From: Paenibacillus sp. USDA918EY
Lineage (GTDB): Bacteria > Bacillota > Bacilli > Paenibacillales > Paenibacillaceae
Direction: 5' to 3'
Assembly (NCBI RefSeq): GCF_009870825.1
Contig: NZ_WTWY01000002.1
Span: forward strand, 372,001-436,000
Length of the DNA: 64,000 nucleotides
Shown: in pieces, positions 17,664 through 26,780 of the stretch
How the letters are laid out: every line of letters starts with the position of its first letter
Numbering within the stretch: the stretch's first letter is position 1
Notes under the pieces: generated by a model
What the model saw: the letters and a program-made list of their open reading frames with translations, nothing else
What the model was told of the DNA's origin: nothing
Database searches by the model: none
Translations under genes and position numbers: made by a program

Positions 17664-20105
17664 TTACGGGTTCACCCGCTGCAGGCGCAGCGCGTTCAGC
17701 ACGACCGAAACGGAGCTGAACGCCATCGCCGCGCCCGCCAGCCACGGTTCAAGGAAGCCCGCGGCGGCGAAAGGGATGCCGACCGCGTTGTAGGCAAGCG
17801 CCCAAAACAGGTTCTGCTTGATGTTCCCCATCGTCCGGCGGCTCATCAGGATGGCGTCGGCGATGCCGTTCAGGTCGCCGCGCATCAGCGTGACGTCCGC
17901 CGCCTCCATCGCGACGTCCGTTCCGGTGCCGATCGCCATGCCGATATCGGCGGTGGCAAGCGCCGGGGCGTCATTGATGCCGTCCCCGACCATGGCGACG
18001 CGTTTGCCCGCCTGCTGCAGCTTCTTCACCTCGGCGGCTTTGCCCTCGGGCAGCACCTCGGCCAGCACGCGCCGGATTCCGGCCTGATCCGCGACCGCCC
18101 GGGCCGTACGCTCGTTATCCCCGGTGACCATAATCACCTCGATGCCCATGTCATGCAAGCGGGACACCGCTTCGCGGGAAGTATCCTTGATCGTATCCGC
18201 TACGGCGACCATCCCCGCATACTTGCCGTCCACGGCGACAAGCATCGCCGTTTTGCCGGCGTCCTCCAGCAGCCTCATGCCGGGCATGGCGGTATCGACG
18301 GGAATGCCCCGTTCCGCCATCAGCTTGCGGCTGCCGACCAGCACCCGCCGTCCGTCCACCCTGGCGGAAACGCCGTATCCCGGCAAATTTTCGAAGTCCT
18401 TCGCCTCCGGCAGCGGGAGCGCCTTGCTTCGAACGAGCGCCCCGGCCACAATCGCTTCGGCGAGCGGATGCTCGGACCTCGACTCGACGGCCGCCGCCGT
18501 CCGAAGCAGCGACTGCTGCGTCATGAGCGGCGCCGGGACGACGTCGGTCAGCACCGGTTGGCCGCTGGTGACCGTCCCGGTTTTATCCAGCACGACCGCG
18601 TTAATCCCTTGCGCCGTCTCGAGATGCTCGCCTCCCTTGAACAGGATGCCCAGCTCGGCGGACCGGCCCGAACCGGCCATGATCGAAGTCGGGGTTGCGA
18701 GGCCAAGCGCGCACGGGCAGGCGATGACCAGCACGGCAATCGCCTTCTCCAGAGCGGACGGGAACTGGCCCGGGAGGATATAGAAATACCAGACCAAAAA
18801 GGTGACGACGGCGATCCCGACCACGATCGGAACGAATATGCCCGATATGACGTCGGCGATCCGCTGGATCGGCGCTTTCGAGCCCTGGGCTTCCTCGACG
18901 ACCTTGATGATTTGCGCCAGCGCCGTTTCGCCTCCGACTTTGATGGCCTGAACGCGCAGCGTGCCGTTTTTATTAAGCGTCGCCCCGACGACCGCATCCC
19001 CTTCCCGTTTGACCACAGGCAGGCTTTCCCCCGTCAGCATCGATTCGTCGACGGAGGATACCCCTTGGAGTACCCGCCCGTCCACCGGTATTTTTTCGCC
19101 CGGTTTGACGATCAGCGTATCGCCCGTCCTTACATCGTCGATCGGGATGTTCGATTCCTGGCCGTCGCGGAAGACTAGCGCGCTTTTCGCCTGCAGCCCC
19201 ATAAGGCTTTTGATCGCTTCGGAAGACCGCCCCTTGGCCAAAGCCTCGAACCATTTACCGACCAAAATCAGTGTAATGAGGACGCTGCTCGTCTCGTAGT
19301 ACAGTTCCGCCGGATGATGCATGTCCGCTCCGAGCGAACGGATGGTCAAATAAAGGCTGTAGAAATAAGCGGCCGACGTCCCGAGCGCCACCAGCACGTC
19401 CATATTTGCGCTCCCGCCCCGCAGCGCTTTATACGCGCCCGCATAAAACTGTCCGCCGATCAGAAACTGGACCGGCGTCGCCAGCGCCAGCTGGAACCAC
19501 GGGTTCGTAAACGGCGCAGGCACCGGAATCCAGGACGTAAAGGCGAAGTGCTGGGTCATCGCCCAAAGCAGCGGCAGCGACAAAACGGCCGCCATCATCC
19601 ATTTGAAACGCTTATAGCCGATCTCCTGCCGCCTCAGCTCCGCGTTGTCTTTCGCTTCCCGTTTGGGGACGGCCTTGTAGCCGAGCTGTTCCACTTTTCT
19701 TATCATATCTTTCACGGTGACCGTGCCAGCCGCATATTCCACCCGAGCCGTCTCCAGCGCCAGGTTCACGTTCGCCCGGGAAACCCCCGGCATTCGGCCG
19801 AGCCCTTTCTCGATTCGGGCCGCGCAGGCGGCGCAAGTCATGCCCGAAATATCGAAGCCCATCGTTTCTTTCATCACGCCGTAGCCAAGCGATTCGATCT
19901 TGGCTTCCATTTTCCGCAAATCGGTGGACTTCGGATCGTAAAAGACGGCGGCCTGCTCCAAAGCCAGATTGACATGGGCCCGGTTGACGCCCTCCATCCG
20001 CCCAAGCCCCTTCTCGATCCGGGCCGCGCAGGCGGCGCAGGTCATGCCGGTGATCTGCAGCGTGGCGCGCTTCCCGTCCTCACGGTTTCCCGTATTCCGT
20101 TCCAT
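17664..20105 (-). CDS. copA: Copper-exporting P1B-type ATPase
   Basis: An 813-residue ATPase that pumps Cu(I) out of the cytoplasm. Two N-terminal heavy-metal-associated domains each carry MTCAAC (residues 21-26 and 89-94). Membrane helices follow, with TGES (358-361, actuator), the metal-gate motif IACPCALG (CPC at 463-465), DKTGT (507-511, phosphorylated Asp), SEHPLAEA (the P1B HP motif) and [11 protein letters not shown]. The CPC motif and double CxxC domains identify the Cu+ class. AAAGGAG precedes the ATG. It lies downstream of csoR and copZ, but a terminator (20205-20253) separates it from copZ, so it depends on read-through or its own promoter. Confidence 0.96.
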   Translation of the reverse strand: MERNTGNREDGKRATLQITGMTCAACAARIEKGLGRMEGVNRAHVNLALEQAAVFYDPKSTDLRKMEAKIESLGYGVMKETMGFDISGMTCAACAARIEKGLGRMPGVSRANVNLALETARVEYAAGTVTVKDMIRKVEQLGYKAVPKREAKDNAELRRQEIGYKRFKWMMAAVLSLPLLWAMTQHFAFTSWIPVPAPFTNPWFQLALATPVQFLIGGQFYAGAYKALRGGSANMDVLVALGTSAAYFYSLYLTIRSLGADMHHPAELYYETSSVLITLILVGKWFEALAKGRSSEAIKSLMGLQAKSALVFRDGQESNIPIDDVRTGDTLIVKPGEKIPVDGRVLQGVSSVDESMLTGESLPVVKREGDAVVGATLNKNGTLRVQAIKVGGETALAQIIKVVEEAQGSKAPIQRIADVISGIFVPIVVGIAVVTFLVWYFYILPGQFPSALEKAIAVLVIACPCALGLATPTSIMAGSGRSAELGILFKGGEHLETAQGINAVVLDKTGTVTSGQPVLTDVVPAPLMTQQSLLRTAAAVESRSEHPLAEAIVAGALVRSKALPLPEAKDFENLPGYGVSARVDGRRVLVGSRKLMAERGIPVDTAMPGMRLLEDAGKTAMLVAVDGKYAGMVAVADTIKDTSREAVSRLHDMGIEVIMVTGDNERTARAVADQAGIRRVLAEVLPEGKAAEVKKLQQAGKRVAMVGDGINDAPALATADIGMAIGTGTDVAMEAADVTLMRGDLNGIADAILMSRRTMGNIKQNLFWALAYNAVGIPFAAAGFLEPWLAGAAMAFSSVSVVLNALRLQRVNP

Positions 20106-20204
20106 AATCCCGGCTCCTTTCCGCTAGATACCCTGTTGGAGCATTATATGCATGACCATGCGTTCTCAGAAGGACAAGGCCGTCCGTCTCAAGAAAATGC
20201 ACGA

Positions 20205-20253
20205 ACAAAAAAAGGCAGCGGCAGACCCCGTCATCAGGTCCGCCGCTGCCTTG
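20205..20253 (-). terminator. Intrinsic terminator between copZ and copA
   Basis: AAGGCAGCGGC(G)GACC pairs with GGTC(T)GCCGCTGCCTT on the minus strand and is followed by seven T (A-run 20206-20213). It ends the csoR-copZ transcript about 45 nt after the copZ stop and about 100 nt ahead of copA. Confidence 0.85.
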
Positions 20254-20297
20254 CAAGCATGGCCGGTTATATGTTTCGCCGATTCCCCGGTTGGAGA

Positions 20298-20498
20298 TTA
20301 TACGACGTCATACCCCTGCTCTTCGATCGCCTCTTTGATTTGGTCGAGGCTGATTTTGCTTTCGTCGAAATCCACCGTAACCTTATTGTCCGCCAGATCC
20401 ACCTTGCCTTTGGCTCCGATTTCCTTCATCGCGCCTTCGACGGCATGGACGCAGTGGCTGCAAGACATTCCTTGAACGTTCAACGTTACGCTTTTCAT
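20298..20498 (-). CDS. copZ: Copper chaperone CopZ
   Basis: A 66-residue single heavy-metal-associated domain with the metal site GMSCSHCVHAVE (MxCxxC, with the usual His after the second position of Bacillus CopZ). It carries Cu(I) to CopA and to the CsoR repressor. AAGGAGG is well placed before ATG 20498. It follows csoR by about 48 nt in the same operon. Length and motif fit CopZ fully. Confidence 0.95.
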   Translation of the reverse strand: MKSVTLNVQGMSCSHCVHAVEGAMKEIGAKGKVDLADNKVTVDFDESKISLDQIKEAIEEQGYDVV

Positions 20499-20545
20499 GG
20501 GTTATTCCTCCTTGGATTTTGGGATAATCCCTGCTTTAAGGGATG

Positions 20546-20914
20546 TTATTTCATCAGTTTCTTGACCGTTACGAGCAGTTCGTCAATTACCTCGTGGTCT
20601 CCGGATTCGATCCGTTCCACCACGCAGCTTCTCATGTGATCTTCCAGCAGCAGCTTGCCGACCCCATTGAGAGCGGCCTGGATCGCAGCGATCTGATTCA
20701 GGACGTCGTCGCAATAGGTGTCCTTTTCGATCAACCCCTTGACGCCGCGAATCTGACCTTCGATGCGGTTCAGGCGGGTGATCAGATTGTTTTTCGTTTG
20801 CCTGGAATGGTGGCTGTGCCGTTCGCTGCAGCCTCCCGCGCAAGCATCGTCCAGAAATTCGGCATTTTCCTCCCCGGGGGAGATTTTTGCCTTTTGTTCA
20901 GCCTGGGCAATCAT
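20546..20914 (-). CDS. csoR: Copper-sensing repressor CsoR
   Basis: A 122-residue all-helical repressor of the CsoR/RcnR family. The core is LITRLNRIEGQIRGVKGLIE, DTYCDDVLNQIAAIQAALNGVG and LLLEDHMRSCVVERIESG, supplying the Cu(I) ligands Cys (YCDD), His (DHM) and Cys (RSC). The first 35 residues are an extra segment with CAGGCSERHSHHS, rich in Cys and His, longer than in Bacillus CsoR and possibly a metal-collecting tail. AAGGAGGTGG lies upstream of ATG 20914. It heads the csoR-copZ operon and its operator lies in the promoter spacer. Confidence 0.94.
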   Translation of the reverse strand: MIAQAEQKAKISPGEENAEFLDDACAGGCSERHSHHSRQTKNNLITRLNRIEGQIRGVKGLIEKDTYCDDVLNQIAAIQAALNGVGKLLLEDHMRSCVVERIESGDHEVIDELLVTVKKLMK

Positions 20915-20950
20915 CTCATTCCACCTCCTTTTATCGAAGCCTTCGCCATC

Positions 20951-20979
20951 ATTATACTATACCCTCCCTGGGTATTCAA
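20951..20979 (-). promoter_or_regulatory. csoR promoter with CsoR operator in the spacer
   Basis: Minus strand: -35 TTGAAT (20974-20979), 17-nt spacer, -10 TATAAT (20951-20956). The spacer holds the inverted repeat ATACCC-N5-GGGTAT (20959-20975), the known style of CsoR operators. Copper-free CsoR would block RNA polymerase directly, giving autoregulation and copper induction. Confidence 0.88.
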
Positions 20980-21273
20980 GTGACATTTGTGAAGTTTGGC
21001 TTACATAAAGGATTTTCTTGGAAAATATCGAAATTTCAATGAATGGCAGCCAATATCAGTCCGAATATGCCGAAGAGGTTTGCAAGCCTTGTTCGATTCC
21101 CTTATATTGGTCTGGCAAACCCGGTTTTATGCGCATTTGTAGGCGCCGGAGGCGCAGGATGTCTTTCAAGGATTTGACCCGGTTTCTTGCATCTTTGCAA
21201 AATCCTCTTATGCTATATATACTACGCACATGCTACATCTTCAGAACAATCTGAACGAACAGGGGAAATATCC

Positions 21274-23121
21274 ATGTTAAAAAAACACCCATTCCTGCAG
21301 TCCTGGATCACGAAAAACATGAACGCCCTTTTGTTCTGTATCCTTGGCATCGTCTTGTTTTCATTTTATGTACCTAGCCTGTCTTTTGAATATCGTTCGG
21401 GACAGTGGGTGCTGCTGGGATCGATGTTTGCCGCGTCGCTTGTCCTCTATTTCTATACCTTTCAGATTCCTCCGGAGGGCAGCAAGCAGTCGATGGACTC
21501 GGCCGTTTATTTGGCATGTCTGTTCATTTTCGGAACTTCGGCGGCGCTTGGCCTGCTTTTTCTCAGCTCGCTGCTGTTCGCCCTCATCGAACGAAAGGTG
21601 TCGTGGTGGAAGCATCTGACCAACTTTTCGATCTACGCGATCATGATCTGCGGGGCGGGGGCCGTTTTTAGCGGACTGGGCGGGCAGCTCGGACAGCTTC
21701 AAAACAAGCATCTGTTGTCTTACGTCGGCGCCTTGATCGTCTATTTCGCCTTGAATGTCCTCTGCATCGCAATCTATTATTACATGGCGGACCGGAGCCG
21801 CATCGCCGTCATGCTGAGGGGGCTGCTGCAGGAGTCGGCGCTTGTGTATACGTGCATCCTCATCCTGTCGCTCGTCCTAACCATTCTGATCGAAAACAAT
21901 GGAGTGACGGGGCTCATATTATTTCTCGGGATCAGCATTTTTTTGTCCCATCTGTTCAAAAAGCTTTTCGATATGTACCTGCAGCTGCAGGAACGGGCCA
22001 TCCGGGACCAGCGCACGGGGCTGTATAACCACAGCTATTTCGAAAATCTCCTCGAACATGAAATCCGGCTTGCCCGTTCTGCGGGCACTCCCCTCTCTCT
22101 GGCCATGATCGATATCGACGATTTCAAACGTTTTAACGACCATTTCGGCCATTTGGAAGGGGACAAGCTGTTGGGATTGGTCGGTGCGATTTTAAAAGAG
22201 GAGGCCAAACAGGCGGGCGTAACCGCTTCCCGGTACGGCGGCGAGGAATTTACGCTGCTCATGCCCGGATATACCGAGCAGGAGGCGCTTGTTTTCGTCA
22301 ACCGGCTGCGCAAAAAGGTGAATGATACTCCCTTTGCCGGCGTGGAAATATTGCCTCATGCTTGCCTTTCCTTCTCGGCGGGCATTTCCGGGTACCATAT
22401 CGACATCCACGACAAATCCATGCTCGTGCTGCAGGCGGACCAGGCGCTGTACGACGCCAAAAAGCAGGGCAAAAACGTGGCTTATATCTACGGCAGCTCC
22501 TTTCCGCTCGAGCAGGAAATCGAAATCGCACAAGATGTGCGGGACATCGAGCAGCTGCTTAATCTGTTTTTATATAAAGACATCAATACGTTTAAGCATT
22601 CCAAGCGCGTATTCCGCTACGCGATGGACATAAGCCTGCTCCTGAAGCTTGATCCGCATACGCGGAAACAGTTCGTGCTCGGCGCGCTCATCCATGACAT
22701 CGGCAAACTCGAAATCCCGTGGGAAATATTGAACAAACAAGACAAGCTGACCCCGAACGAATGGGAAGCGGTCCGGAAACACGTCAACTGGGGCAAGGAA
22801 ATGGCGATCACGAACGACAAGTTCAAGGAGCTCGCTCCGTACATCGAACTGCATCATGAACGATTTGACGGGACGGGTTATCCCCATGGTTATAAAGGGG
22901 CTGAAATTCCGGTGCTGTGCCGGATGCTTACCATTATCGATTCCTTTGACGCGATGACCTCGGAACGGCCCTACCAGTCCACCAAATCCGTCCAGGAAGC
23001 CGTCATGGAGCTCCGCCGCTGCTCGGGAACCCAGTTCGATCCGGAGCTGGCCGGCCTGTTCATCGAATACATCGAAGGAAAAAGCGGTCTTGGAACCGGC
23101 GGCAAGGAGCTGCCGAACTAA
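21274..23121 (+). CDS. Membrane GGDEF + HD-GYP bifunctional c-di-GMP enzyme
   Basis: A 615-residue signalling protein. About seven hydrophobic segments fill residues 1-230, followed by a GGDEF domain with DQRTGLYNHSYFENLL, IDIDDFKRFNDHFGH and the intact active site RYGGEEF (about 322-326). The C-terminal HD-GYP domain contains ALIHDIGKLEIP (HD at about 474) and HHERFDGTGYPHGYKG (GYP at about 535). It should both make and break cyclic di-GMP, the balance being set by the membrane sensor. The start is ATG 21274; an upstream frame from 21187 has no ribosome site. The 270 nt upstream hold no recognised element. A strong terminator follows. Confidence 0.92.
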   Translation: MLKKHPFLQSWITKNMNALLFCILGIVLFSFYVPSLSFEYRSGQWVLLGSMFAASLVLYFYTFQIPPEGSKQSMDSAVYLACLFIFGTSAALGLLFLSSLLFALIERKVSWWKHLTNFSIYAIMICGAGAVFSGLGGQLGQLQNKHLLSYVGALIVYFALNVLCIAIYYYMADRSRIAVMLRGLLQESALVYTCILILSLVLTILIENNGVTGLILFLGISIFLSHLFKKLFDMYLQLQERAIRDQRTGLYNHSYFENLLEHEIRLARSAGTPLSLAMIDIDDFKRFNDHFGHLEGDKLLGLVGAILKEEAKQAGVTASRYGGEEFTLLMPGYTEQEALVFVNRLRKKVNDTPFAGVEILPHACLSFSAGISGYHIDIHDKSMLVLQADQALYDAKKQGKNVAYIYGSSFPLEQEIEIAQDVRDIEQLLNLFLYKDINTFKHSKRVFRYAMDISLLLKLDPHTRKQFVLGALIHDIGKLEIPWEILNKQDKLTPNEWEAVRKHVNWGKEMAITNDKFKELAPYIELHHERFDGTGYPHGYKGAEIPVLCRMLTIIDSFDAMTSERPYQSTKSVQEAVMELRRCSGTQFDPELAGLFIEYIEGKSGLGTGGKELPN

Positions 23122-23133
23122 GCGGCCCCATTC

Positions 23134-23179
23134 AAAAAGGCCGTCCCTAACGGCTTCATGCCAAGGGACGGCCTTTTCT
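23134..23179 (+). terminator. Terminator of the GGDEF/HD-GYP gene
   Basis: AAAAGGCCGTCCCT (23135-23148) pairs with AGGGACGGCCTTTT (23164-23177) and ends in a T-rich tail. It can work in both directions and may also end the small minus-strand gene at 23236. Confidence 0.9.
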
Positions 23180-23235
23180 TATTCCGAGCCTGCTGCCACG
23201 TCTTTTCGGGTACTGGCTTGAGCTGCCGGAGAGTC

Positions 23236-23403
23236 TTATCGGCTGCCGTTCAATTCATGCGAGGTCTGATGAAGTTCTTTGATCATTTGCTGCAGAAACA
23301 TATTTTGCTGCCGGCTGATGCCATGCTGGTTATCCCGGATCAGCAGCTGTTGAATGTGTTTCTTCAGCATTTCGCTACGACGCTCCAATACGGCTTGACT
23401 CAT
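23236..23403 (-). CDS. Possible small protein of 55 residues
   Basis: An open frame from ATG 23403 to TAA 23236: MSQAVLERRSEMLKKHIQQL, then a Gln/Met-rich amphipathic segment, ending SHELNGSR. It is basic, helical in character and shows no signal or membrane segment. AGGAG lies 12 nt upstream and the strong stem-loop at 23134-23179 could end it. I do not recognise the family. Codon use is normal for the region. It may be a small regulatory or chaperone-like peptide, or a chance frame. Confidence 0.5.
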   Translation of the reverse strand: MSQAVLERRSEMLKKHIQQLLIRDNQHGISRQQNMFLQQMIKELHQTSHELNGSR

Positions 23404-24058
23404 AAGATTTCATCACTCCTGATTTGGTTTTCCCCTGGCGGGAAGTTCTTTATTTCATTATAAAACGATATGAAAAAAGATGAAAACGTTCAGAAAATAG
23501 CAGAGGCTTCCCTGAGACAGCTGAGCTTGCAGGAGGTCCCGATAAGCGGTGCCAGCCGGAAAGATGCTCCCGATTCCTCCCTGATGCCCCCCGATAGGGG
23601 CCGATGAGCCTTCAAAATTTGCCGATACGGGCAGGTATGTTCTTTGAAGCCAACCATCCGCCTTGCGCCAAAACAGCAGAAAACCTTTAACCTGGAAAGC
23701 CCAACGCTTCCCTGCCATGAAATGCTGTGATTTCCTGCACTTTTTCGGAACTTTGTCACATCCTCTTTACTCTTGAGCTGCCGCGGGTTTCCGGCTCCTT
23801 CTTCTCTATGGCGTGGACCGGCAGGGGGCGAATAGCCCACACGGGCCATTTTTTTCTGCGGGATGCGGCTATACAATAATTTCTGGGCTTAAGGAACGTC
23901 GCCGGAAAGACGACTCTGCCCGATTCATGGCATGTATGGAGCATATCTTTCGCGAAAAACGCAACATCCTCAGCAAGAAGAACAACAATCCGGCGGTTTG
24001 CAAACGGTCTTTTGAAGCATAAAGCTCTTTTGCAAACCCCCAGATCGAAGGTGATCCA
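23404..24058. other. Long intergenic stretch with a stem-loop, no gene recognised
   Basis: Frames of 86-128 codons exist on the minus strand, but their products look like random composition and have no ribosome site. On the plus strand AATAGCCC-ACAC-GGGCCATT at 23831-23850 is followed by T7 and could be a terminator or attenuator upstream of the copper gene at 24059. I compared it by eye with cobalamin, SAM, c-di-GMP, c-di-AMP and T-box consensus elements and saw no match. Confidence 0.4.
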
Positions 24059-25732
24059 TTGAACAAGAACAAACGGCTGCTTTCGGGATTCATGACGGTG
24101 ATGCTTGCCGTCCTCTTTCTCTTTCCCGGATTGGCTTCAGCCCATGCGTATATCGTCGAATCGAACCCGGCCGAAAACGGGACGCTGCAAAAATCTCCGG
24201 CCAAGATCGACATCCGTTTCAACGAACCTCTGCAAAAAGCCTTTCATGCGATCAAAGTGACGGACTCTACCGGAAAAACGGTTAATACGAGTGAAAGCCG
24301 CTTTCCTGATGGAGAAAACTCCGTGCTGGAAGCCGATCTGCAGCCCGATCTCCCGAATGGCGTTTATGCCGTGCAGTGGAAGGCGGTGTCGGCCGACGGC
24401 CATCCCATCGAGGGGACGTATTCGTTCCAAATCGGCGAAGGCGGCGGCAGCGGTGCGTCCGGGTCCGAAACGGTCGTGTCTGCCGGTTGGCCCGGCGCCG
24501 ATCTGATCGTCACCCGCTGGCTCATTTACGTCAGCCTGGCTTTTCTGGCAGGCATTTATTTTTATCAGCTGTACCTGCTGCCGGCCGGAGCCGGAAGCCG
24601 TCCGTCTTGGTCGGCACGCAGCTTGCGTCTTATGTGGATCGGCATCGCGGTATTTGCGCTCAGCTTTCTCGCCAGTCTGCCGCTGCAGACCGGGATCGAT
24701 GCCGGCGTCGGCTGGAGCGGCGTAGCGTCCGATCCTTCCCTGCTGCTTAAAATGCTGCGGATCACGAGCTTCGGCGAGGTGTGGCTTGTGCAGCTTCTGC
24801 TGCTGGCCATCCTTGTTGCCTTGGCCTATGCCCTGCCGAAAATCAAAGACAAGGACCATGCCTACATGGCCGGCACCGTCTCCTTCCTGCTCGTGATGGT
24901 TCTGCTTTTGGCCAAAGCCTTTATCGGACATCCGGCCGCTTCTTCGCAAAAGGCGCTTGGCATCACGATGGACTTTCTCCATCTGGGAGCCGCTTCCCTT
25001 TGGCTGGGCAGCCTGCTTGCATTTGCGGCGCTGCTCCCGAAAGAAGCGTCCCTGAAGGCGGAGACGGAAGAACGCAGAAAAGGGTATTTCGCCGTCATCC
25101 GCCGCTTCAGCTTATGGGGCACGGTCTTTGTCGTCCTGATCCTGATCAGCGGGATTTACGGCAGCCTGCAAAACGTGCCGACATGGTATTCGCTTTTCCA
25201 CACGCCTTACGGAACGGTTTTGTACGGCAAATGTGCGCTGCTCCTTATTATGCTGGCCTGCGCGCTCTGGAATTTTTTGACCGGCAAAGAAGCCAAAAAG
25301 ACCTTGGGACCCGGCGTCTGGCTGGAGCTGGCGGCCGGCGTTGCCGCCCTGGCTCTTGCTGCGGCCTTGACCAACATGCCAACCGCCATGTCTTCGCCAG
25401 GCCCGCTTGATGTGAAGCAGACGCTGGAGAACAAAACGGTCGTTGCGCTGCACATTACCCCGAACGTCACGGGCGTCAACGACTTTGAGGTTCGGATCCA
25501 GGACGGCAAAGGGCAGCCGGTGCAAGGCATTCAGCAGGTGAAGCTGACCCTGACCCACCTCGACATGGATATGGGCAAATACGAAATCGTCATGCCGGGC
25601 GGCAAAGCTGAGGGGTTCAAGGCCAAAGACCTGATCACCATGGCCGGCAAATGGAACGTCCGCGTGCATGTCTTAACCGACAAGCTGGATACTTGGGACA
25701 CCGATATCGTCATTCATGTCGGTAATCATTAA
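24059..25732 (+). CDS. CopC-CopD fusion copper protein (YcnJ-like)
   Basis: A 557-residue protein. A Sec signal ending GLASA leaves a mature N-terminal His (HAYIVESNPAENGTL), the copper-binding start of CopC, with DGHPIEGTYSFQIGE at the end of the CopC domain (about residue 120). Eight hydrophobic segments follow (CopD domain, about 150-440), then a C-terminal YtkA-like beta domain with TLTHLDMDMGKYEI. This is the layout of Bacillus YcnJ, which imports copper under limitation. The start is TTG 24059 with AAGGTGAT just upstream. The next gene encodes YcnI, as in Bacillus; the repressor gene ycnK is not present here. Confidence 0.9.
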   Translation: MNKNKRLLSGFMTVMLAVLFLFPGLASAHAYIVESNPAENGTLQKSPAKIDIRFNEPLQKAFHAIKVTDSTGKTVNTSESRFPDGENSVLEADLQPDLPNGVYAVQWKAVSADGHPIEGTYSFQIGEGGGSGASGSETVVSAGWPGADLIVTRWLIYVSLAFLAGIYFYQLYLLPAGAGSRPSWSARSLRLMWIGIAVFALSFLASLPLQTGIDAGVGWSGVASDPSLLLKMLRITSFGEVWLVQLLLLAILVALAYALPKIKDKDHAYMAGTVSFLLVMVLLLAKAFIGHPAASSQKALGITMDFLHLGAASLWLGSLLAFAALLPKEASLKAETEERRKGYFAVIRRFSLWGTVFVVLILISGIYGSLQNVPTWYSLFHTPYGTVLYGKCALLLIMLACALWNFLTGKEAKKTLGPGVWLELAAGVAALALAAALTNMPTAMSSPGPLDVKQTLENKTVVALHITPNVTGVNDFEVRIQDGKGQPVQGIQQVKLTLTHLDMDMGKYEIVMPGGKAEGFKAKDLITMAGKWNVRVHVLTDKLDTWDTDIVIHVGNH

Positions 25733-25791
25733 GGTCGTTAACCGAAGATTATGCAAAAATTCTGAACCAAAAATAAAGGAGAGAAACTTTC

Positions 25792-26490
25792 ATGAAATTG
25801 TTCAAACGACTTCCGTTTATGGCGACCGTTGCGGCGGGATTCCTGCTGTTCTCCGGCATCGCCAGCGCGCATGTGACGGTGAAACCCGCCGTCTCCCAGC
25901 CCGATGCCTGGGAAACTTACACGATTAAAATCCCGACTGAAAAAGAGATCCCGACGACCAAAGTCACTCTAAAGGCGCCTGAAGGCGTTGAACTGATGTC
26001 CTACCAGCCGGTCCCGGATTGGAAAGTCACTCCCCAGAAGGACGGCTCCGGCAAAATCACCAGCATCACCTGGGAGGCGACCGGAGCCGGCATCCAAGCC
26101 GGCGAATTCCAGCAGTTTAATTTCGTGGCGCATAATCCCGACAAAGAAACGAACGTAGCTTGGGACGCGTTCCAATACTATAAGGACGGCAGCATCGTGG
26201 AATGGACCGGCGACGAAGGTTCCGAATCCCCGCATTCGATCACGAAAATCACGACGGCTTCCGGGGAGGCAACAGAACCTGCCGACCATGGCCATGACGC
26301 TGCGGCCGGGGATCAACAAAGCCAGCAAGGAGACGCCGGCAAAACCGAAACAGCGACTCCCGATCCGGCCCCTGCATCCGACAACTCGTCCGCAAACGGC
26401 GTACAAACCGCAACGCTTGTCGTCTCCATTGCCGCGCTCGTGTTGTCCGTCATTTCTCTTGTTGCGGCTTTCGCCAAGAAAAAGCGTTAA
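25792..26490 (+). CDS. YcnI family copper-binding membrane protein (DUF1775)
   Basis: A 232-residue exported protein. After the signal (ending GIASA) the mature chain starts with HVTVKPAVSQPDAWETYTIK; the N-terminal His and nearby Trp/Glu form the copper site known in YcnI. The DUF1775 beta-sandwich spans about residues 27-160, a Gln/Asp/Ala-rich linker follows, and a single C-terminal helix (TLVVSIAALVLSVISLVAAF) with KKKR anchors it in the membrane. AAAGGAGAG lies before the ATG. It is probably co-transcribed with the CopCD fusion 59 nt upstream and acts as a periplasm-side copper chaperone. Confidence 0.9.
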   Translation: MKLFKRLPFMATVAAGFLLFSGIASAHVTVKPAVSQPDAWETYTIKIPTEKEIPTTKVTLKAPEGVELMSYQPVPDWKVTPQKDGSGKITSITWEATGAGIQAGEFQQFNFVAHNPDKETNVAWDAFQYYKDGSIVEWTGDEGSESPHSITKITTASGEATEPADHGHDAAAGDQQSQQGDAGKTETATPDPAPASDNSSANGVQTATLVVSIAALVLSVISLVAAFAKKKR

Positions 26491-26498
26491 TGTCACCG

Positions 26499-26574
26499 GT
26501 AAGAAAAACGTCTATCGACGCACTCCCGAAGAAGCCGGACCGCATGATAGGCAGTTCTTCTTACAATACCCAAG
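26499..26574 (+). repeat. 76-bp dispersed repeat, copy B
   Basis: Shares the core AAGAAAAACGTCTATCGACG with the copy at 51594-51669 and then diverges moderately (GAAGCCGGACCGC against GCAGCCAGACCGC). It begins 9 nt after the ycnI stop and precedes the terminator. The core contains the inverted repeat CGTC-TATC-GACG. Confidence 0.65.
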
Positions 26575-26617
26575 AAGCAGCCCCCGCAAAGCGTGGGCTT
26601 GGCTTCGCAGCCGATTC

Positions 26618-26650
26618 AGCCCGTGCCTGCTATAGGCGCGGGCTTTTTTA
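26618..26650 (+). terminator. Terminator of the ycnJ-ycnI-like operon
   Basis: AGCCCGTGCC (26618-26627) pairs with GGCGCGGGCT (26635-26644), followed by T6. Confidence 0.9.
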
Positions 26651-26780
26651 TGTCCACCCCATGCGGACAAGCAGTCCATAATAGCTAGCATGATGCCCGT
26701 AGCCCGGCCATATATTGTAAAGATGTATGGCGTCCAAATTGGAAGCCGGACGCAACCATATACGAAGGGAGGTCATCGAT

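Noticed and set aside
23700..23860. Possible c-di-AMP, cobalamin or c-di-GMP riboswitch before the CopC-CopD gene
   Set aside because: Only short stretches resembled consensus segments, in the wrong order; none of the aptamer cores could be built.
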